18,911 bases of DNA from Actinomycetota bacterium (GTDB lineage Bacteria > Actinomycetota > Thermoleophilia > Solirubrobacterales > 70-9). Location of the stretch: assembly GCA_005884985.1 (NCBI GenBank), contig VAYK01000047.1, forward strand, positions 1 to 18,911. Reading direction: 5' to 3'. Every line of letters begins with the position of its first letter. Position 1 is the stretch's first letter. Under the pieces are notes generated by a model. It was not told the DNA's origin. It searched no databases and was given only the letters and a program-made list of their open reading frames with translations. Of this stretch, positions 15,801-18,911 are shown piece after piece. The translations under genes were made by a program, and so were the position numbers.

Positions 15801-17383
15801 CGGAGACGTTCCTCGCCGACGTGCCCGACGCGATGGCCGCCCTGGTTCGACGCTATGCCCGTACCCACGGTCCCTTCCCCACCGGACACCTCGCCCGCCG
15901 CTACGGGACCGACCCGTCGGCCGCGCTGCGCGAGCTGGAGCGGGCGGGCGGGCTGGTCCGCGCAGAGCTGCTCCCCGGGGGTAGCGAGCGCGAGTGGTGC
16001 GATCCCGACGTGCTTCGCCGGGTGCGGCGCGCGAGCCTCGCCCATCTGCGCGCCGAGGCCGAGGCGGTCGAGCCGCGGGAGCTGGCGCGCTTCTTGCCCA
16101 GCTGGCAGAACGTCGATGCCCACCGTCCGGCTGGGGCCGGCGCTGACCGGCTGCGGGAGGCCCTGGTCCCGCTCCAGGGCGTCGCCCTGACGCCCGAGGT
16201 CTGGGAGCGCGACGTGCTGCCCCGGCGCCTGGGCGCGTATAGCCCCGCCTGGCTCGACGAGCTCTGCACCGGCGGCGAGCTCGTTTGGATTGGCGCCGGC
16301 GCGCTGGGGCGAAGCGGCGGCAAGGTCGCGCTCTACTTCCGCGAGGACGTGCGGGTCGCCGGCCCCCCGCCTGCCAATCTGAAGCTCGAGCCCCCGGCCG
16401 GCGGGACGCATGACGCGATCCGCGAGCTGCTCGGTCTGCGTCCCTGCTTCTGGCTCGACCTCGTGAGCCAGCTCGATCTCCCCGCCGAGGAGCTGCATAC
16501 CGCCCTCTGGGACCTCGCCTGGGGCGGCGAGGTGACCAACGACGCCTTCGCGCCACTGCGAGCCCCGCGACTGCGCTCGCACAGCGGCCGTCGCGACTCC
16601 CCCGTCGCGTCGTCGGCCGCGACGGCCGCTCGCGACCGCTCGCCATCCGTGGCTCGCTTACGCGCCGGGCGCCGCGGCAGGCGTTTCGCGGCCCGCCGTG
16701 CCGCGGCCGGCCAGGCCGTGCAGGGCCGTTGGTCGCTGACCGCGCCGCTGTTCGAGAACGCCCCGTCCGCGGGCCCCCGGCTGCGGGCGCAGGCGGAGTT
16801 GATGCTGGAGCGATACGGGATCGTGACTCGTGAGGCGGTGCTGGCCGAAGGCATCCCGGGCGGCTTCGCGAGTCTCTATGGCGAGATGTCCAACCTGGAG
16901 ATGCTGGGTACGGCCCGCCGCGGCTACTTCGTCGAGGGCCTCGGCGGAGCCCAGTTCGCGCTTCCGGGCGCGGTCGAGCGGCTGCGTTCGCTGCCGGACA
17001 CCGACGGGCGTTACATGGTGCTCGCCGCCACCGATCCGGCGAACCCCTACGGCGCGGGCGTGCCGTGGCCCAAGCGCGACGGCGGCGGCCAGGGGGGCCG
17101 GCGCCCAAGCCGGACGCCCGGAGCCTACGTGGTGCTCCGTGACGGCGAGCCGATGCTGTTCGTCGAGCGCGGCGGCCGGGGGATCCTGCGCCTGCGTTAC
17201 CTCGACGACTCGACGCTCGCGGAGGCGATTGGCGAGTTGGCGCGGGCTGCCCGCGAGGGGCTATTGCCCCGGCTGGCGATCGAGCGCCTCGACGGCGAGC
17301 CCGTGATCGGCTCGGGGCTCGAGGAGACGCTGATCGAGGCCGGGTTCTCGCGCCAGCCCCGCCGGTTGGTGGCATCCGCGTAG
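12806..17383 (+). CDS. lhr: Lhr-type ATP-dependent helicase
   Basis: This 1525-residue superfamily 2 helicase is full length for bacterial Lhr (about 1500). Bacterial Lhr moves 3' to 5' on single-stranded DNA, unwinds RNA:DNA hybrids and is linked to DNA-damage repair. Helicase motifs are APTGSGKT (53-60), DEIH (165-168), SAT (204-206) and QRIGRAGH (406-413). After the two RecA domains come the winged-helix and Lhr-specific beta-barrel regions (DRGLYGVHLPDGRRVGELDE, then PFWKGDGVGRP). The long C-terminal domain has GEVTNDAFAPLRA, YGIVTREAVLAEGIPGGF and GYFVEGLGGAQFA. Two low-complexity insertions stand out: one within RecA domain 2 (about 310-350) and an Arg/Ala/Ser linker near 1255-1305. TTG 12806 is chosen from the upstream -10 box; GTG 12815 is the alternative. 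The gene starts 54 bases after rmlC and ends 50 bases before the CRP-like gene. Confidence 0.93.
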   Translation: MSPVRSETAESTPLTPFSEPVRRWFQASFEAPTPAQAMGWPKIVSGQNTLICAPTGSGKTLAAFLWGIDRLAREPEQLGQGVRIVYVSPLKALSYDIERNLRAPLKGVGAEIAVGLRTGDTPQRERQAMRRKPPDILITTPESLYLIMTSGAREMLTGTEAVIVDEIHAVAQSKRGAHLALTLERLSHLVIQSKGHDPQRIGLSATQRPLERIARFLGGSRRECEIADAGKPKELDLEIVVPVEDMTEPDASIEKRRDGGDANFDAAPTTRSIWPAIYPELLKLVREHTSTIIFVNNRRGAERLAKRLNELANEEQSPELPATEQGGHAPPPAESQTSTRAETDEVARAHHGSLAHEERQVVEELLKSGQLPCLVATSSLELGIDMGAVDLVIQVESPKSVTRGLQRIGRAGHTLDEVSVGRIFPKFRADLLECAVVARRMREGEIEETVIPRNPLDVLAQHLVSMCADEEWEVDDVERLVTAAEPFSDLSREQLENVLDMLDGRYPSDRFAELRPRLVWDRAAGIVRGRPGAKQLAVTNAGTIPDRGLYGVHLPDGRRVGELDEEMVYEARPGQTFLLGATTWRIEEITRDRVIVTPAPGFPGAVPFWKGDGVGRPAELGKAIGAFAREAVSANPKDLEAAYDLDRRAAENLVAYLREQQAATRVVPSDETVIVERFRDEIGDWRLCVLSPWGGRVHAAWGLALSARIRDEHQLEADAIWSDDGIVVHLPDADEAPPAELVLLEADEVEDLVVRELGGSALFGARFRENAARALLIPRAYPGKRTPLWQQRLKAQSLLEVARDFPRFPIVLETYRECLRDVLDLPSLEALLRDLSSRRISLVEVETATASPFASSLLFDYVATYMYEGDTPNAERRAAALSLDRELLRELLGQEELRELIDPEALAEVEDSLQHRAELARAKDRDALQQILRRLGDLTSAECEERVAEGYSADSMLEKLERERRCARVRVAGEERWIAAEDAALYRDALGVPPPAGLPETFLADVPDAMAALVRRYARTHGPFPTGHLARRYGTDPSAALRELERAGGLVRAELLPGGSEREWCDPDVLRRVRRASLAHLRAEAEAVEPRELARFLPSWQNVDAHRPAGAGADRLREALVPLQGVALTPEVWERDVLPRRLGAYSPAWLDELCTGGELVWIGAGALGRSGGKVALYFREDVRVAGPPPANLKLEPPAGGTHDAIRELLGLRPCFWLDLVSQLDLPAEELHTALWDLAWGGEVTNDAFAPLRAPRLRSHSGRRDSPVASSAATAARDRSPSVARLRAGRRGRRFAARRAAAGQAVQGRWSLTAPLFENAPSAGPRLRAQAELMLERYGIVTREAVLAEGIPGGFASLYGEMSNLEMLGTARRGYFVEGLGGAQFALPGAVERLRSLPDTDGRYMVLAATDPANPYGAGVPWPKRDGGGQGGRRPSRTPGAYVVLRDGEPMLFVERGGRGILRLRYLDDSTLAEAIGELARAAREGLLPRLAIERLDGEPVIGSGLEETLIEAGFSRQPRRLVASA

Positions 17384-17406
17384 ACGCCGCGACCGACTCG
17401 GAGAGG

Positions 17407-17436
17407 GATAATCGCCCCGTGAGGGCGGAGGCATGA
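17407..17436 (+). promoter_or_regulatory. -10 GATAAT and possible leaderless five-codon upstream ORF before the crp-like gene
   Basis: GATAAT (17407-17412), the best -10 box in the window, predicts transcription starting near 17418-17420. GTG 17419 would then be a leaderless start for GTG-AGG-GCG-GAG-GCA-TGA (MRAEA), whose stop overlaps the regulator's ATG 17433 as ATGA. GGCGGAGG in the same stretch could also be an ordinary Shine-Dalgarno sequence for that ATG. Confidence 0.4.
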
Positions 17437-18119
17437 GCGCTGCCGATCCGGTTGGGCTTCTGTCACGCGTGTCGTTGTTCTCGGAGCTCTCGCGAGAGGA
17501 GCTGGAGCGGATCTCGCGCGTCGCCATTCCTCGATCCTTCCCGGCGGGGGTGCGCGTCTTCCACGAGGGCGACCGAAGTGACGCCTGCTACCTCGTTCGC
17601 ACGGGAGACCTGCGCGTGACCCGCGAGCACTCCGACGGGCGAGCGATCGCGCTCGCGACGCTAGGGCCGGGAGACATCTTCGGAGAGCTCGCGATGCTCG
17701 ATGGCCAGGCTCGGTCGGCGAGCGTCGAGACCCTCTCCGACTCCGAGCTGCTGGCGCTGCCCGCGGTTGACTTCCGACGCCTGCTCGCCGAGCACTCGCG
17801 GATCTCGGTGAAGCTGATCATCGCGCTCACGCGGCGGTTGCGAGAGACCAACGAGCGCGTCGCCCGACAGTCGTTCCAGACGGTGCCGAGCCGCGTCGCG
17901 GGCGTGCTCACGCAGCTGATCGCCGAGGAGGCGGCGCCCGAGGGGCGCACCGGTGTGACGATCCGCATGACGCAGGCCGACCTCGCGCAGCTCGCGGGCA
18001 CCTCACGCGAAAGCGTCAGCCGGTTCCTGGCGACGCTGGAGCGCGCGGGGGTGGTTCGCGTCGGGCGCGGCCGCGTCACCGTGGTCGAGCCCCGGCGGCT
18101 CCGCGCGTACATCTTCTGA
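17433..18119 (+). CDS. CRP/FNR-family transcriptional regulator
   Basis: This 228-residue regulator has an N-terminal cyclic-nucleotide-binding jelly roll (about 15-125), a dimerisation helix (about 122-148) and a C-terminal winged helix-turn-helix. The phosphate-binding cassette FGELAMLDGQARSASVE keeps Glu85, Arg94 and Ser95, equivalent to Glu72, Arg82 and Ser83 of E. coli CRP, so cAMP binding is plausible. There is no FNR-type N-terminal cysteine cluster. The recognition helix region is MTQADLAQLAGTSRESVSRF (179-198), with the conserved RESVSR. The overall form resembles actinobacterial CRPs such as mycobacterial Rv3676. ATG 17433 overlaps a possible upstream micro-ORF. The stop TGA shares one base with the next gene's ATG, so the two form an operon. 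Confidence 0.92.
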   Translation: MSAADPVGLLSRVSLFSELSREELERISRVAIPRSFPAGVRVFHEGDRSDACYLVRTGDLRVTREHSDGRAIALATLGPGDIFGELAMLDGQARSASVETLSDSELLALPAVDFRRLLAEHSRISVKLIIALTRRLRETNERVARQSFQTVPSRVAGVLTQLIAEEAAPEGRTGVTIRMTQADLAQLAGTSRESVSRFLATLERAGVVRVGRGRVTVVEPRRLRAYIF

Positions 18120-18805
18120 TGAGGCGGTCCCCAAGCGCCGCCGACTTCGCCGCCCAGCGAGCGGACATGGTCGAGTGGCAGCTCCGCCGGCGCGGGATCC
18201 GCGACCAATCGGTGCTGAACGCGATGGCGGCCGTCCCGCGGGAGCTTTTCGTGCCAGAGCGCTACCGGAAGCGGGCGTATGCGGACTCCGCGCTGCCGAT
18301 CGGACACGGCCAGACGATCTCGCAGCCGTGGATTGTGGCGGCGATCTGCGAGGCGCTCGCCTTGGAGGGCTCGGAGCGAGTGCTGGAGGTCGGGACGGGC
18401 TCGGGTTACTCGGCCGCCGTGCTGGCCATGCTGGCCGCCGAGGTGATCACCATCGAGCGGATAGAGGAGCTGGCCATCGCCGCGCGCCAGCTCCTCGCGG
18501 AACTGGGCATCACCAACGTCGAGGTGGTGGTCGCGGACGGCAGCGCTGGTTTTCCGGACCGCGCACCGTACGAGGCGATCGCCGTCCACGCGACTGCTCC
18601 CTCGCCGCCTCGCACCCTGATCAGGCAGCTCGCCCCCGGCGGTCGCCTCGTGATCCCGATCGCGAGCGACGGCGCCGACATGCTCACGGTGTTCCGCCGG
18701 CTCGAGGGGAAGCTCGACCCTATGACTGGCGAGGGGCTCCAACGGACGGTGATCGGTCCCTGCCGCTTCGTGCCTCTCGTCGGCAGCGAGGGTTATCCCG
18801 AGTAG
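18119..18805 (+). CDS. pcm: Protein-L-isoaspartate O-methyltransferase
   Basis: This 228-residue methyltransferase uses S-adenosylmethionine to methylate abnormal L-isoaspartyl residues and so starts their repair in ageing proteins. Landmarks are MVEWQLRRRGI (17-27), AMAAVPRELFVP (35-46), the family-specific IGHGQTISQP (61-70), the SAM-binding motif I VLEVGTGSGY (88-97), ITIERIEEL (110-118) and GGRLVIPI. ATG 18119 overlaps the regulator's TGA by one base. An internal ATG at residue 17 would give the more usual length of about 212, and the first 16 residues are not conserved, but the overlap favours the upstream start. The ORF ends at TAG 18803-18805. Confidence 0.92.
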   Translation: MRRSPSAADFAAQRADMVEWQLRRRGIRDQSVLNAMAAVPRELFVPERYRKRAYADSALPIGHGQTISQPWIVAAICEALALEGSERVLEVGTGSGYSAAVLAMLAAEVITIERIEELAIAARQLLAELGITNVEVVVADGSAGFPDRAPYEAIAVHATAPSPPRTLIRQLAPGGRLVIPIASDGADMLTVFRRLEGKLDPMTGEGLQRTVIGPCRFVPLVGSEGYPE

Positions 18806-18816
18806 CAGGGCTATCT

Positions 18817-18840
18817 CGAATCACGTTAGGCTGCGATTCG
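18817..18840. promoter_or_regulatory. Inverted repeat bracketing a -10 box
   Basis: CGAATC (18817-18822) and GATTCG (18835-18840) are perfect inverted arms separated by 12 bases. The interval contains the -10-like TAGGCT (18827-18832), which sits ten bases before ATG 18843. The geometry suits a repressor site on the promoter of the last gene. Confidence 0.4.
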
Positions 18841-18842
18841 CC

Positions 18843-18911
18843 ATGACGGGCGGCCTGTTCGCGCTCAACTTCTTCTCGCCCGCCTTCATCGACCAGCTCA
18901 AACGAGGGCGG
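18843..18911 (+). CDS. 5' end of a further gene, cut by the window edge; possibly ASCH-domain protein
   Basis: From ATG 18843 the frame stays open to the right edge and begins MTGGLFALNFFSPAF, continuing IDQLKRGR. The stretch resembles the start of small ASCH-type (PUA-like) proteins, which often open with LNFYSP and DQL-x-x-x-RK, but 23 residues are too few to be sure. It starts 37 bases after pcm with its own -10-like TAGGCT and no Shine-Dalgarno sequence, so it is probably a separate leaderless transcript. Confidence 0.5.
   Translation, partial: MTGGLFALNFFSPAFIDQLKRGR

Noticed and set aside
15309..17375. Very long antisense open frames, such as one of about 688 codons opposite lhr and others opposite rmlB, pafBC and the acylase
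   Set aside because: Their products are Arg/Ala/Pro/Ser-rich with no recognisable motifs and lie opposite genes with full sets of conserved motifs. Long antisense frames are expected where GC3 is very high.
1..18911. CRISPR arrays, transposases, toxin-antitoxin pairs, phage genes, rRNA
   Set aside because: I looked for regularly spaced repeats and recognisable proteins of these types on both strands and saw none.

Overview
The window is very GC-rich, strongly biased to G/C at third codon positions, and almost entirely plus-strand. A PafB-PafC fusion, a full-length bacterial Lhr helicase, a CRP-like regulator and several apparently leaderless starts together suggest an actinobacterium, possibly of the Thermoleophilia (Solirubrobacterales/Gaiellales). 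That placement is inference; there is no rRNA or other taxonomic marker here.

Layout. Bases 1-160 hold what looks like the 3' half of a tRNA-Phe, followed by a GC hairpin. A YihY/BrkB-type membrane protein follows (162-1136), cut by an in-frame TAG, then a YhaM-like OB-fold/HD-domain nuclease gene (1240-2186) with an internal deletion and frameshift. A gene-poor, palindrome-rich stretch (2187-2422) precedes a doubtful small ORF and a helix-hairpin-helix protein. Next come the fused PafBC transcriptional activator (3372-5423), an LACTB2-like MBL-fold hydrolase (5480-6328), a penicillin-acylase-family Ntn hydrolase (6424-8805) and a broken PPOX-class flavin/F420 protein (8816-9200).

The clearest pathway is the dTDP-L-rhamnose operon rmlA-rmlD-rmlB-rmlC (9271-12752). 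It is tightly packed, with 1- and 4-base overlaps, and together the four enzymes convert glucose-1-phosphate to dTDP-L-rhamnose for cell-surface glycans. It is followed by lhr (12806-17383), a CRP/FNR-family regulator (17433-18119) overlapping an L-isoaspartyl methyltransferase gene (18119-18805), and the start of one more gene cut by the right edge.

Two patterns run across the window. First, at least seven genes have a TANNNT-like -10 box 6-10 bases before the start codon and no Shine-Dalgarno sequence, which suggests leaderless transcripts; the crp-like gene may use a leaderless five-codon upstream ORF overlapping its ATG. Second, three otherwise recognisable genes are broken (one nonsense codon, two frameshifting deletions), which is either real gene decay or an assembly problem. 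I did not find a CRISPR array, transposase, phage module, or any cluster I can defend as a wholly new system.
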